64,000 nt of DNA from Plotosus lineatus (lineage: Eukaryota; Chordata; Actinopteri; Siluriformes; Plotosidae), in contig CM045735.1 in assembly GCA_024760905.1 (NCBI GenBank), positions 30,867,249-30,931,248 on the forward strand, in the 5' to 3' direction. The notes under the pieces were generated by a model. The model saw only the letters and a list, made by a program, of their open reading frames with translations. It was not told the DNA's origin and searched no databases. Positions 1 to 12,275 of this stretch are shown here, piece after piece. The translations under genes and the position numbers were made by a program. The stretch's first letter is position 1; the number at the start of each line of letters is the position of its first letter.

Positions 1-130
1 TTCGTGCTTATCTCAGCTGACACCAGGCACAGGCAGGGTACACTCTGAATATCTTGGCCGGCCATCGCAGGGAAAAACACACACACACGCACACACACAC
101 ACACGCACACACACACGCACACACACACGC

Positions 131-187
<57 letters not shown>

Positions 188-290
188 TCCAATTTGAAAA
201 AGCCAAGAAACCTAATGCATATGTTTTTGGACTACAAGAGGAAACCAAAGAACCCAAAGGGAACCCATGCAAACTCCACACAGAAAAACC
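1..290 (-). mobile_element. SINE-A (V-SINE/DANA-type) copy, truncated at window edge
   Basis: Read on the minus strand this has the V-SINE order: the B-box side is lost at about 290, then the conserved central block (about 205-285, the stretch matching GTGGAGTTTGCATG in other copies), then the distal CCAGGGTGTAC-type segment (1-75). A (CA)n tract occupies the normal position of the short internal GT stretch. The extreme 3' tail lies outside the window. The SINE stops abruptly at 290, just before the B-box side of its head. Family assignment is by internal comparison with over twenty copies here and knowledge of the teleost DANA/V-SINE layout. Confidence 0.8.
77..182. repeat. (CA)n microsatellite inside SINE-A
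   Basis: About 106 bp of CA with scattered CG interruptions. It sits exactly where other SINE-A copies carry a short GT-rich spacer, so it probably expanded from the SINE itself. Confidence 0.97.
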
Positions 291-1494
291 CAGTGTTGTA
301 GTGGTGGGTACATGCCGTTACACGCCGTGTACCCTCTTGTTTTAGTGGCTGAGTTGCGTGTACTGACTTAATTTGGTCTACTTTATAGTTGATCAACATA
401 AATTTCCGCGACTGTGTAAATAAAAAGCGGAGATGAAGTGCTAAATAGTTTCAAAGCCAAAGGTTATTTTAGTAAATCTAGTCATAAACATGATTCCATA
501 AACACCATGAATCAGCCTTATAGTATTAAACTGCTGATTGGATACTGCTAGCTGAGCTCAAGATTTGTGTCCAATGAACTTCCGGCTTTCAGTCTCCATG
601 CACGGGTTTATCGTGTAAAGAGCGCAGAAAGCTTGCAGGCCAAGTCCAACAAAGTCCCCGGTAAGTAAGGCTAATCTAGCCTGTGTTTATATTTGGTTCA
701 CACTTTCACACCTACAACCCAGAAAACTGTTATTTTAAGATCAAACAAGCATTTCTGCAGTCAGTTTATACCCTGTTTGTACTCGTTGACAGGTCTTACT
801 TTTTGGTCATAACTAAATGGTTAATCCAAGCTAACGTTGTAAACTTATTATATACTTTAGATCTATTATAAACTTTTCTATTTCTACAATGAAAATATCT
901 ATCTTAAAAGATTTTATGCCTATCCATATTGAATAAGTACTTTCTTGGATATCTTCATTTAATAAGTCACCATTAGCTATTGAAGGAATGAATAATTATA
1001 ATTCGCGCTAACAACACTTCTTTATAATTACATAATGTATATGGAACATTAGAAATGGAGTAATGTCTTGCAGTGTATATATAATATATTGTTATTTGTT
1101 GTGGTTTGCATATTGTACTTCTAATACATGTACCAAGTAACTTGTATGTGTTTTTTTATGCAATTTTTGATAATTGTTAGATAAAATACATATATAACAC
1201 ACTCATTATAGATTTCAACACTAATATTTTAACAATAAAAATGTCTATATTTAAATGATAATGAACATACAGTATTATTTACTAATTTCTTTGTTTTATT
1301 TCTTCTTATAACAGATATCATTTTCACGTTCTGTAAATTTTATAATAGCTCAGACTAACTACTTTTAAAATTGAAATTCTCAAAAATGCACGTCTCAGCC
1401 TTTCAAAGTTCAAAACTTTCTGGGTGTGACCCCCAGGACCCCCCTTGCACACACCCCCTCCATCACCCTCCCTTTTTTGACCACTACAGCACTG
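291..1494. mobile_element. Possible unclassified DNA transposon, AT-rich interior
   Basis: The left edge reads CAGTGTTGTAGTGG and the reverse complement of the right edge reads CAGTGCTGTAGTGG, 13 of 14 matching as an inverted repeat about 1.2 kb apart. The left edge lies where SINE-A (1-290) is interrupted. The flanking 8-mers do not match, the SINE does not resume on the right, and no transposase-like frame is visible inside. The call rests only on the terminal similarity. Otherwise the stretch is AT-rich DNA without recognisable genes. Confidence 0.25.
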
Positions 1495-2059
1495 CTGCCA
1501 CCCCTGATTACAACAGACAAAGCAAATAATAATAATAATCCTTATAAGCTTAACTAAATAATCCTGAAATCTAGTTTGATTCGATAATTATCAGATCTAA
1601 TAAAAAAGAACATGCTGGAACAGTCGAATAATTTATAGCAAGCAAATGTTTTGAATATTTTTTTCTAGCAAGATAATATTTTAGAGTTGAATTTGTCCTT
1701 TTGCAAGTTTACAGAAGTTGCATTTTAATTTAGCAAAAAAAAAAAAAAAAAAGTGGAAAACTTTCCCTCAAGCTCATCCTAACTTTAACTGTTAAGTCTA
1801 CTAACTTATTAGTCTTGTTAATTCACACTTGCGTAAATTTCTTGGTCTTTTTTATTTCTAGTCTTTGACATGTTAAGGGTGATAATAAGAGGGCTACACA
1901 GCAAAATTCAGATCAGCTTAAGGGCTTTGGCACTTAATTGGGCATGTTTCTATGGAAACGGTTTTTAAAATAACAATTATTTTATTTATTTATTACTGAA
2001 AAGTTTTATTCTTCTAATAACCCATCAGCTACATCAGTTATAATAATCCCAATAATTAC
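1495..2059. other. AT-rich intergenic stretch, nothing recognised
   Basis: There is a run of A at about 1735-1751 and a short AAT run near 1527-1540. No gene, SINE or LINE signature is seen. Confidence 0.6.
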
Positions 2060-2461
2060 AAGCCCAATTCCAAAAATGCTGGGGTAAAATGTAGATAAAA
2101 ACAGAATACACTGATTTGCAAATTTCACAAAATCATAATTTATTCAAAAAAAAAATGGATATAAATTAAAGGGCTGAGAGTCAGAGTAGTAACCAACAGA
2201 AGACTGTTTTTGAGAAAAATAACATGAAAGTTTTTACAGCAGCAAAAAATCAGGATAACGCTCACGATATGATTCAAGGTCATAAGGAAGATGAAGGGAC
2301 CATTTTGGCACACATAGACCTCGTGCCCATCTGTCAAAATATGACCTTATTACATTTCTCTTTTTTTTTTCTTTTTGTGGAAAGACCACTTTGACTCTTT
2401 GCCCTTCATATGTTAAAAGTGAGACATTTTAGCATTTCAGAAACATATTAGCTAATTTTCA

Positions 2462-2803
2462 GGTGGCAGGGTGGTTAGCATGTCCACCTCACATCAAGAA
2501 GCTACTGGGTTTGAGTTTTGAGTTTGGTTTGAGCATTCCTCTGTGGCGTTTGCATGTTCTCCCCATGGTGGCCTGGATTTCCTCCAGATAATTCTGTTTC
2601 CTACAACAATCCAAAGGCGTGCACAGTAAACTAACTGTTCTTTCCAAATTTCCCCTTAGTGTGAGTGAGAGTGAATGGTTGTGTGTGCTGACCCTCTGAC
2701 GGTTTGGTGAGTTGTTCAGAATGGACCCCACCTCTGACCAGAGTTGGCTGATATGGCAATCCTGATAGGAATAAATTGGTAAATTAATGAATGAGTGAAA
2801 GAA
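2462..2803 (+). mobile_element. SINE-A copy inserted in the Tc1/mariner relic
   Basis: The tRNA-like head (GGTGGTTAGCATGTCCACC), V-SINE core near 2545-2660 and degraded tail (GGAATAAATTGG, then AATGAATGAGTG) are in order. The transposon sequence resumes directly after it, so the SINE is younger than the transposon. Confidence 0.85.
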
Positions 2804-2936
2804 AGGCAGAAACACTCAAAAAACATCTCATAAAGTTGGGACAGGGGGGAAAAAGGGTGGAAAGTACGTGGTTCAAAAAGCAACAGCTGGAGGAAAATTA
2901 GTAGGTTATTACATGATTAACATGATCTGCATATGA

Positions 2937-3305
2937 GCCACTCAGTGCAGGTTAACTGGGTTGTCAAAGACCAGCCATGTCTCTCACTGTCTGTGGTGAG
3001 AAGCATATAAAAGAACCAAGAGTAGGCCATTGGATTGCCATTACCAAAATTCTGCCCTGCGATGCCCTGGCAAGCTGTCCAGGGTGTACCCTGGCCTTGC
3101 CCAGAGTCAGCTCAGATGGGCGCCAGCCTCTCCCAATCCTAATTAGGATTAAGCGGGTTGGAAAAGGAATGAATGTTTCTGCCCTATGATGGTCTTTCGA
3201 GCTGTCCAAGGTGTACTCTGCCCTTGCCTAGAGTCGACTGAGATAGGCACCAGTCTCTTCGCAACCCTAATTAGGATTAAGCGGTTCAGAAGATGAATGA
3301 ATGAA
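2937..3305 (+). mobile_element. SINE-B1 3' part with duplicated SINE tail
   Basis: It begins in the SINE-B body (AGTGCAGGTTAACTGGG) and lacks the tRNA-like head. The body passes into the SINE-A-type tail, ending AATTAGGATTAAGCGGG near 3156. A second copy of the tail unit follows at about 3177-3297 (CCCTATGATGG to AATTAGGATTAAGCGG). The two tail units are in direct orientation and diverged. Confidence 0.85.
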
Positions 3306-3315
3306 TAAATAAATT

Positions 3316-3745
3316 AATATATTCTGAGAATCTGGAGAAATCTCTGTGATCAAGGGACACGGTTGAAAATGAATATTGGATATATTTGAGATCCTTGGTA
3401 GTACTTCATTAAAAACAGGCATAAATCTTGCATGGAACTGCATGAGCTCAGGAACACTTCCTGTAATCTCGGACTGTCAACATGGTTCGCTGTGCCATTC
3501 ACAAATGTAGGTTAAAAGTCTATCATGCAAAGAAAAAGGCAAAGTTCACATAATCCAAAAACACTGCCATTTTCTCTGGCCGAGGGATGGCTTGAGGGAA
3601 ATATAAAATTGAATTGTTGTCAGACAAAATGAAATTTGAAATTCTTTTTGAAAAACATGGAGTGTACTGTGGACTCTGTGCTAAATAGGAGAAGGACCAT
3701 CCGATTTATGATCAGCGCTTATTTCTAAAGCTGGCATCTTTGAAA
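3316..3745 (+). pseudogene. Tc1/mariner transposase fragment, decayed
   Basis: Translated pieces recall a DD34E transposase. RESGEISV with its flanks near 3320-3350 fits the end of the N-terminal helix-turn-helix. VRCAIHKCRLK near 3485-3515 fits the second DNA-binding half. WSDKMKFEILFEKHG near 3620-3660 fits the first catalytic aspartate region, where WSDESKF is usual. Several frameshifts and stops break the frame and the later catalytic residues are absent, so it cannot be active. Confidence 0.7.
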
Positions 3746-3841
3746 ACTGTGTGAAACAAACAATGAATCGAATAGTCATAGTTGTAAGTTATCCCCGGAC
3801 AGTAAGTCACTCAGATCGTACTGTTCCCATGCAGTATATAC

Positions 3842-4162
3842 TACTCACTTATTCACTTATCTTCCAAACAGTTTAATACCATCAGGGTCCTGAGGAGGCT
3901 GAAGCTTATCACAGCTGATGCTGGGCGAAGGCAGAGGCCAGACACACTTTGGCAGACGATCGTACAGCCAACACACATACAATCGTTCACATATAGGGGC
4001 ACTAATTTGGAATAGCCAATTAGCTTAAAGTGCACGTCTTTGGGCTGTGGGAGGAAACTCCTATAAACACAGAGAGGAAACACATGCAAACTCCACACTG
4101 AAAAACCCAGGACCTTCTTGCTATGACGCAGACATGCTAAACACTACATCACTGTGCTATCC
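3842..4162 (-). mobile_element. SINE-A copy, nearly full length
   Basis: Minus-strand order: tRNA-like head at about 4100-4160 (B box near CTGGGTTTTTCAG is degraded), V-core at about 4030-4110, GT spacer replaced by short ACACACATACAATCG, and a degraded tail ending near 3845 with AAGTGAATAAGTGAG. Confidence 0.85.
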
Positions 4163-4326
4163 AAGTATATACTATTTATTGGTAATTGTATTTGACTCTC
4201 CCAAACATACAAGAATAAAATCCCACATTTTCCCTTTAATTTTGTTCTTCTCATCCCAAAGCTTTTGCTTATTCTTTGCAAAGGTTGTTTGAGGTTCCCT
4301 TTCTGATCATTTATAAAGGCTCTATT

Positions 4327-4710
4327 GCAGTGGTAGCCTGGAGGTAAAAGGTGCTGGATCGCTGATCCTAGGGTTGGAGGTTCAAGTCCCACTCTCCACA
4401 AGGTTGTCACTGTCCCCCCCCAGTGTAGCTAACTGGGTTATCAAAGGCTGGCCATGTCTCTCATTGTCTATGGTGAGAGGTTCATGTAAAAGAACCATTG
4501 CTGACTTTCGACAAGAGTAGCTGCATAGCCGTCAGCGTCTTTCTGCTCCTTGCTAAAGGGTTGTGTCAGGAAGGGCATTCCACGTAAAAACCTATGCCAA
4601 GTCAAACATGCGAATCATTTATATGACTTCCATGAAGATGGAGGCTAATGATTTGCTGTGGCGACCTCTGAAGGGAACAGCCGAAAGGAAAAGAAGAAGA
4701 CATCAGAATG
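4327..4710 (+). mobile_element. SINE-B2 copy (LINE-tailed)
   Basis: The head (GTAGCCTGGAGGTAAAAGG) and B box (GGTTCAAGTCC) are in place. The SINE-B body (CTAACTGGGTTATCAAAGG) runs through CTTGCTAAAGGGTTGTGTCAG into GCTGTGGCGACCTCTGAAGG and AAAGGAAAAGAAGAAGA. The last two blocks match the 5' UTR and 3' end of the RTE-type LINE at 40455-43494. About 25 bp near 4615-4645 (ATGACTTCCATGAAGATGG) look like extra LINE 3' coding sequence retained in this copy. Confidence 0.88.
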
Positions 4711-4961
4711 AGCTTTTTTTGATGAAATGTTGCGGGTTGTTTAAATGCTTGACTACACAGAGTGAAGATGAAGGCTAAATATGGTTCTGCTCTGGAGCCT
4801 AACATATGTTTCTGTCTAAGCTGCTACCCTTTGCCCTTGGATTAACTTTTCAGCCATTTGTCAATGCAAATCAAGTTCTTCAAATGGTGCAGCATCAATG
4901 TAATTTTTTTTTTCACTCTTGTATATCTTCTAATATTTTATCATTTATATATTAACCCCTA
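4711..4961. other. Short intergenic stretch, nothing recognised
   Basis: Mixed-composition DNA with no open frame or repeat that I recognise. Confidence 0.5.
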
Positions 4962-5100
4962 TCTCTGCAATAGCCTGGTGAGATGTTCAGGGTGTATACA
5001 CCACCACCCTGCTCTCGCCCACAGCCAGCTGAGATGAGTGCAGGTCTCTGAAAACCCTAATTAGGTTTAAGCGGTTCATAAAATAAATGGATGAATGATA
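4962..5100 (+). mobile_element. SINE-A/B1 tail fragment
   Basis: Only the distal segment is present: TAGCCTGGTGAGATGTTCAG to CTAATTAGGTTTAAGCGG, followed by AAATGGATGAATG. Confidence 0.85.
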
Positions 5101-5289
5101 GTAACCCCTCATTCACAAGGATTTGTATGATGTTTGAAACAAATAGTCTGAATTTTAAATAATTTACAATAATATACAGACAAACTTAAACCATTGGTAC
5201 GGCTGAAGCTTCTTTCAGGAAACTCAAACATTTATGGAAAGAGTCTCCAGTGTCAACACTTAATGTTCAGCCATTATAATTCCTTTAAT

Positions 5290-5650
5290 CATTTACTGAA
5301 CAGCTTACTCCTACTAGTGTAACATGGAGGCTGGAGCCTATCTCAGCCAAATTTGAGCTGAGGCAGGGTACACCCTCTACAGTACTCCAGTCTATTACAG
5401 AGCCAACACAAACGCACACAACCATCTACACTTTCACACCTACTCTTAGGAGCCAGATGAAATAGGTGGTTAGTTTAATATGCTCGTCACTGGACTCTTG
5501 GAAAGGAAACTGAAATACCCAGAGGAAACCTACACAAGCTTGGGGAGAACATATAAACTTCACAAACACCCTTACAAAACTAAGGACTCGAAGCCAGGAC
5601 CTTCTTGCTGTGAGGTGGACGTGCTAACTGCTTTACCATCATACAGCAGG
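5290..5650 (-). mobile_element. SINE-A copy, nearly full length
   Basis: The minus strand carries the head (GTGAGGTGGACGTGCTAAC read inverted at about 5610-5640), B-box region at 5590-5600, V-core at 5500-5570 and tail ending at about 5290. It is moderately diverged. Confidence 0.85.
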
Positions 5651-5765
5651 TTGTTTGTCAGTGTTCAGATACAGGTTGTTCATCAGTCACGGAGTTAAAG
5701 ACATCATAGCACCGGGCCATAGACTTTTTTTTCATATCCTATACATAGATCATAATAAAATAATA

Positions 5766-7127
<1,362 letters not shown>

Positions 7128-7215
7128 TCATTGAGACATCACACAGTGCCCTCTGGCTATGTCTGCACATATCAAGAATCCTATCTCTACCAAACTCTAC
7201 TTTCTCTCACTCCTA

Positions 7216-7245
<30 letters not shown>
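7216..7245. repeat. (C)n(CA)n tract
   Basis: Fifteen or more C residues are followed by about seven CA units. Such tracts are unstable and the length may be assembly-dependent. Confidence 0.9.
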
Positions 7246-7246
<1 letters not shown>

Positions 7247-8049
7247 TGTGTGGAAGATTCCTTCTGCACATACAAACTCAATCTTCAACATTCTGTTCAT
7301 GAACTTGAAATTCTTAATGAATTTTTCATACAGACACAAGATCCAAAACTTTTAGGACATTTTATACTTCAACATATCCAAAATTAATCACTGCCTTGAT
7401 ATGTTTTTTTATTTTATTCAAATCCTATCATATATTTATTATATGTTGATTTTTAAGCACAGCACACTATATTTTAGCTTTAATTTTTCATGATAACATA
7501 ATACTAACAGTACAGCTAGCACTAATTTGAATCCTTAATCTTTTTGCTTCATACCCAGAATATTACAATTAAATCCCCACAAATTGATGACACACTTATA
7601 GTTCACCCAAGATAGTGTGCTAGATTTAGTTTCAAACAGCTACAGCTACTTATAACCCAAATCCAACTTTCAATAGAAACTGAAACAGATTACCGGCTGT
7701 ACCTACACCTTCTGATTTAGTGTGAATTATGTCTTGTCTGTTTTCTGAGTTTCTTGTTTCATAAAGTACTCGCATTGATTTTTTTTTTTTTCAGTGTCCT
7801 CTCCTGTCACTTCTTTTGCTTGTCAGTCACTTTAACAGTACAACAGCTACAAATTAGCATGGGGAGAATGACAATCTGTGTGTGACTTTCAAAACACTAG
7901 GCTCTCTCCTAGGAATGCAGCAGGAACTACTCCTATAGCTTTCAAAGCCCAGCACGTCTATTGCAGGACAAAGCTGTTTGATTATAAATGAGTCTGTTGC
8001 CAGTGACTAAGCAAACCATTGCATGCAGCCCTCACTCACTCACATACAC
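7246..8049. other. Intergenic, nothing recognised
   Basis: AT-rich DNA with a run of T near 7780-7792. No gene or repeat signature is seen. Confidence 0.5.
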
Positions 8050-8358
8050 ATTTGCGGAACTGCTTAATCCTCTCAGCCATCACTGGGCAAAGTCAGTGTA
8101 CAAAATGAACAGCACACCAGCTCATTGCGTGGCCAACATACACACAACCATTCACACTCACACTTACATGTGGGGGGCAGTTTGGGACAGCCAGTTTGCC
8201 TAATGTGCAAGTCTTTGGACTATGGGAGAAAAAACTGGTGTACCCGAAAGAAACCCATGCAAACTCCTCACAGAAATGCCCAAGCCCTGTGGACTCAAAT
8301 CCAGAACTTTAGTGCTGTGAGGCAAATATGCTGACCACTTTGCTCCAGTGCCACCCTA
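8050..8358 (-). mobile_element. SINE-A copy, full length but diverged
   Basis: The minus strand shows the head at 8300-8357 (GGGTGGCACTGG start), core at 8190-8270 (AAACCCATGCAAACTCC), GT spacer as ACACACAACCATTCACAC, and tail near 8060. Confidence 0.85.
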
Positions 8359-8432
8359 CAAACAACCAATGTACATTTACCTATCCATAGCCTGCAACAG
8401 TACATTACATTACAAGACAACAACATTGCAGC

Positions 8433-9150
8433 TTGATTTATTTAGACCTTGACTATTTGATCCTTCAATTGTTGTTTTCCAACATAGCTTGTGTAGCTTC
8501 ACCAGCCAAGAAGTCTATTGAAGAGGGTCACTGTCCTCTGTGCCCAGCTGTATCAACTCTCTGCCAGCTTTTAATCATACAGGGAGTGGGGAGAAAGATA
8601 GCACAGAGGTGGATGGCCTTACAGCAAAATATCCATGTTGTGGCAGATTGTGCTAATTCTGCATCCTTGTGGCAGCGAATCAATAGAATAAGCTTCTGCT
8701 GATGGTGGTCTGATTACTTTAATGCAGAGGGAGCACATAGCAATTCTGACATCCCCAATCTGGACCAGCTAGCACTCTGGGCCATTCCCAGCTGGCACAG
8801 CAAAACAGTAAAGATTGCCAACACAGATGTTTATACTGAGGTGCACATGGGACAATTTTTTGTGGTTGCTCGATTGGCGCTAAACCAATGGAGGCCGTCA
8901 TAGACAAAGCAAGTCTTATAAACATATAGAAAGCACAAGCAGGCTTGAGAACAGGACTCCAACTCACTTGGAGATTCTTTGTTGCCTTACAACAGGAATT
9001 ATTTTCAACTGCCTGCTTGACAGTCCGAAGACACTTGTCAAGTTTGACAGGAGCAGGATGCTGTGGATTCCTTGTCCTTGCTGGTGAATTGTACAATCAC
9101 TCCGTTGACTGTGACTAGAGGAATCCTGAGGTTTTGTGCAATCTGACTCT
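8433..9150 (-). other. Unidentified segment, possible transposase helix-turn-helix relic
   Basis: A minus-strand frame across 9160-9075 reads [19 protein letters not shown], which resembles the N-terminal helix-turn-helix of Tc1-like transposases. The rest of the minus strand (for example the open stretch 8719-9096) gives no further recognisable motif. The plus-strand open frame at 8433-8702 is likewise unrecognised. I treat this as a possible old DNA-transposon relic. Confidence 0.25.
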
Positions 9151-9182
9151 GGCTAAGTCCACGCTCAGACTAATCCACAATA

Positions 9183-9520
9183 TGGGTAGTGGTGGCCTGG
9201 TGGTAAAGGGTGCTGGATCGCTGAGCCTAAGGTTGGGGGTTCGAGTCCCCTCTCCACAAGGTTGTCACTGCCCCCCCCCCCCCAGTGCAGCTAACTGGGT
9301 TATCAAAGACCGGCCATGTCTGTCACTGTCTATGGTGAGACGTTCATGTAAAAGAATCATTGCTGACTTTTGTAAAGAGGAGCTGCATAGCCGTCAGCAT
9401 GTTTCTGCCCCTTGCTAAAGGGTTGTGTTAGGAAGGGCATCCAACGTAAAAACCTATTCGAATCAAATGGTTTGCTGTGGAGACACCTGAAAAATTGAAA
9501 AGCCGAAAGGAAAAGAAGAA
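9183..9520 (+). mobile_element. SINE-B2 copy with 15-bp target duplication
   Basis: It is complete from the tRNA-like head (A box region TGGCCTGGTGG, B box GGTTCGAGTCC) to the LINE-type tail AAAGGAAAAGAAGAA. It is flanked by GACTAATCCACAATA (9168-9182) and GACTAATTCACAATA (9521-9535), one mismatch in 15. The tail lacks a few bases between the two LINE-derived blocks. The direct repeats fit target-primed reverse transcription. Confidence 0.92.
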
Positions 9521-9767
9521 GACTAATTCACAATAATGCCCACTTTAAAAATCAACCTCTTATATCAAGTAATCTAAAATTAGAAAAAGATATAATACTA
9601 CATTAATAGGTTTAACAGATAAAACACTCTGTGGGGTGTCACTGGATGTCATTTCCCCTGACCAGTTATGAATATTAGATGAAAGATTTAGCCCAACAAT
9701 ATACATACAATATAGCAACAAAGCAAATGTTTGTCCTTATTAATCTTTAAACTGTTTTTTATAGATA
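9521..9767. other. Intergenic, nothing recognised
   Basis: AT-rich sequence between the SINE-B2 and a dispersed repeat. Confidence 0.5.
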
Positions 9768-9990
9768 ATGTTATGGCAAGCATTTGTTTGTCTGTTTGTT
9801 ATGGACTTAGCAATACGTTATGGATGGATTTTCATGAAATTTTCAGGAGAAAGTAGGGAAGTGGTCAAGGAACAAATGATTAGTTTTTTGTTTACCTCCA
9901 CCGAGGATGTTACACAGGAGAGAGATGGTCCTTTCCTGGCAGAGGTTTGTGCTCTCTTGTTGCTTCTACAATGGAAACTTGGTGGCCGAA
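9768..9990 (+). repeat. Dispersed repeat with GATGGATTTTCATGAAATTT motif
   Basis: The segment has GTTTGTCTGTTTGTTATGG, then GATTTTCATGAAATTTTCAG, then GGCAGAGGTTTGTGCTCTCT. This motif order recurs in many fish and invertebrate genomes in my memory, but I cannot name the family. Related motifs appear at 11940-12275. The 90-codon open frame here is not a recognised protein. Confidence 0.45.
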
Positions 9991-10167
9991 CACAATTTGT
10001 TCCAACAATGTGGTCGATTACCAATTTGTTTGAAGAGTGAAACAATATTTCCCAGAAGAATTAGTTAAAAATTGATTAATGTGTTCACATTAATGTCTAC
10101 TTCCATCAATACAGTTGTATATAATTTGAAAATGAATGTATTTATGAAACATATTAATATACAATAC

Positions 10168-10512
10168 ATACATTATGAGTACATCAGACGGAGAGCACAT
10201 GTAATGAGCACATCAGAGGGACAGCACATGTAAGAGGTTTTGGAGACAGAGAGTCAGAGAGGCTAGAGTGAGATGGTTTGGACATGTACAGAGGAGGGAT
10301 AGTGAGTATATTGGTAGTAGGATGCTGAGGTTGGAACTACCAGGCAGAAGGCCTAGAGGAAGACCAAAAAGAAGATTCATGGATGTGGCGAAGAAGGACA
10401 AGAAGGTAGTTGGAGTAAGAGTACAAGATGCAGAAGATCGGGCGAGATGGAGGCAGATGATTCGCTGTGGGGACCCCTGAAGGGAACAGCCGAAAGGAAC
10501 AGAAGAAGAAGA
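10168..10512 (+). mobile_element. RTE-type LINE, 3' end only
   Basis: The plus strand encodes the C-terminal end of the same LINE as 40455-43494: RWFGHVQRRDSEYIG, then LPGRRPRGRPKRRFMDV, ending RWRQMIRCGDP and a stop at about 10480. The 3' end GGGAACAGCCGAAAGGAACA with a GAA-rich tail follows. It is severely 5'-truncated. A 29-bp block (ATGAGTACATCAGACGG and on) is repeated in tandem at about 10173-10230. Confidence 0.9.
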
Positions 10513-10905
10513 CTTTAATGTATTTGTTTACAGTACATACCTTTCCGGTTGCCTGTTGTATTTATTCATTACATCACAGTGACTTTAACCCTTAACACTG
10601 GGTCCTAAGAAAAGCAGCAGTAATTCTACTGGAATGGAAAAAAGAACCGTTGTGAGAATATGAAGAATCAATTGTGATCAAGAGACAGAGAAGTGAAAAA
10701 ATCGCCACGCCCTCTCAAATCAATAACCCATCCCCCATCTCTCACCTCCCCATCCATCCACGTACGCTGATACATTGCAACCGGAAAGGTTCAAAGTCTC
10801 TGTACTCTGCTCGTTCAACCATCAAGGTTCCACTGTATTTTCATTATTATTTTTAATAATTACAAACTGACCGAAAGCAGCAAAAGTCATGTTAAAACTT
10901 GAAAT
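10513..10905. other. Intergenic, nothing recognised
   Basis: No gene or repeat signature. It ends in the left target-site duplication of the next SINE. Confidence 0.5.
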
Positions 10906-10920
10906 TTAACTTTTTCTTTA

Positions 10921-11274
10921 GGCGGCACGGTGATGTAGTGGTCCAGGATGACGCACAGCCGCCTCACAGCAAGAGGGTCCTGGCTTCGATTCCCAGCTGG
11001 TGTGTTTCTGTGTGGAGTTTGCATGTTCTCCCCGTGCTTGCGTGGGTTTCCTCTGGGTACACAGGTTTCTTTCCAAAGTCCAAAAACATGCACAGTAGGT
11101 CAATTGGCTGTTACAAATCACTCCTAGGTGTGAGTATGGATGGTTGTGTAAGTGTTGACCCTACAATGGGCTTGTGAGCTATCCAGGGTGTACCCCGCCC
11201 TCACCCAGAGTCAGCTGCAGTGGGCGCCAGCCTTCCCATGACCCTAATTAGGATTAAACGTTTCAGAAAATGAA
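10921..11274 (+). mobile_element. SINE-A copy, full length with 15-bp target duplication
   Basis: This is one of the best preserved SINE-A copies: head GGCGGCACGGTGATGTAGTG, B box CTTCGATTCC, V-core GTGGAGTTTGCATGTTCTCC at 11013-11032, spacer, CCAGGGTGTACCCC and AATTAGGATTAAACG near 11246-11260. TTAACTTTTTCTTTA (10906-10920) and TTAACTATTTCTTTA (11275-11289) flank it, one mismatch in 15. Confidence 0.95.
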
Positions 11275-11289
11275 TTAACTATTTCTTTA

Positions 11290-11792
11290 AATTAATTTTT
11301 TTGTTTGTTTCTTGAATGGCACAATTTAAAAAAAATGTACCCTATCATCAAGAGATTATCTCTCAACATGACCAAAGACATCTGTGACTGGGAATCCAGG
11401 GGGGAGAAATTGAGCTGTCTGCATGGAAAAAGTGGCATCCCCATTAAATCATATAAACCTGAGGATTCTATGAGCACATGTATGCAAAAGAAAGTTGATT
11501 TCTATGATTGTGGTGGGATAACCTGGCTGGTTGATGAGAATGGACAAATGACCCAATTGGAAGAAAATAAGAATGTAAATGTCAAGTAAAAAAATGAAAA
11601 GATTTTTTTTTTTAAATATGAATTTTAAATATAAATGCTTGCAGGTTGTAAATATATGGAAAGAAGGGATGCCAGATTTATTGGGAGAACCTTTACCATA
11701 AATGTGAGTAATAGTATTTATACTGAAGTGTTCTCTTCTAGTGAACTAAAATACATAATCTATGGATTGTAATTCCAAATGGACATAACTTT
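11290..11792. other. Intergenic; one unrecognised 94-codon frame
   Basis: A plus-strand frame (11305-11589) starts MFLEWHNLKKMYPIIKRL. It has no recognisable domain, no evident splice context and no paralogue in the window. I would not call it a gene. Confidence 0.4.
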
Positions 11793-11836
11793 GGGCAGCA
11801 TGGTGGCGTAATTGTTAACACCGCCATCAGTTGGGC
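11793..11836 (+). mobile_element. SINE-A head fragment
   Basis: GGGCAGCATGGTGGCGTAAT matches the 5' head of SINE-A and then diverges. Confidence 0.55.
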
Positions 11837-11939
11837 TTTAAAACAACTTTATTAGCTCTCATCACATAGCAAGGCGGGGGCAATGGGAATGGGTGGCGTT
11901 CTTTCATGTGTCACACTTTGGTTTCCAGACAATAACTGA

Positions 11940-12275
11940 GGTATTCTTGCTCAGATTTCGATGAAATTTGGTATGTATGTTTGTATTAAAGGTGTCTTAC
12001 CTGTGATTGGTCATACCAAAATATGTGCATAATTAATAAGTAAGCTAGATCTACTTTTTTAACACAACAGATTGATTTCTAAAAGGCAACTTGAGAATGC
12101 TTGCTTGGGTTTTCATGAAATTTGGTATGTGGGTTTTTTATACATGTACCTCGCCTGGGATTTTATACACACCAAAAACCATGCATAATTTATGAACCAG
12201 CTGGACTTAATTTTTTTAACATGACAGTTTTAATTTTCGTTTAAGGAAGGCATAGATCAACTTTAAAATACACAT
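11940..12275. repeat. Two diverged tandem copies of a dispersed repeat
   Basis: Both copies contain ATGAAATTTGGTATGT (about 11970 and 12116), then a segment with CATACCAAAA or CACACCAAAA, ATGCATAATT-like sequence and a CTTTTTTAACA-like end (about 12054 and 12215). Unit spacing is about 150-160 bp. The central motif resembles the repeat at 9768-9990. Confidence 0.5.

Larger units (their letters stand above)
2060..3745 (+). mobile_element. Tc1/mariner-type transposon relic, split by SINEs
   Basis: The left edge (CCCAATTCCAAAAATGCTGG at about 2064-2083) and the block near 2816-2880 (AAGTTGGGACAGG, then a segment leading to GGAACAGCTGGAGGAA-like sequence) match my memory of the non-coding 5' part of a common teleost Tc1/mariner family. 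The coding part follows at 3316-3745. The element is interrupted by a SINE-A (2462-2803) and SINE-B1 material (2937-3305). No 3' inverted repeat is seen, so it is 3'-truncated or decayed. The family match is from memory and was not searched. Confidence 0.6.

Noticed and set aside
1..290. Direct repeat (CRISPR-like) arrays
   Set aside because: Repeats are dinucleotide microsatellites or SINE modules; no short repeats with unique equal-length spacers occur anywhere in the window.
291..1494. Confident hAT element at the start of the window
   Set aside because: Terminal similarity is only 14 bp, flanking 8-mers differ and the host SINE does not resume, so it is kept only as a low-confidence candidate.
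11305..11589. 94-codon plus-strand frame as a gene
   Set aside because: Unrecognised, no splice support, starts just after the right target duplication of a SINE-A.
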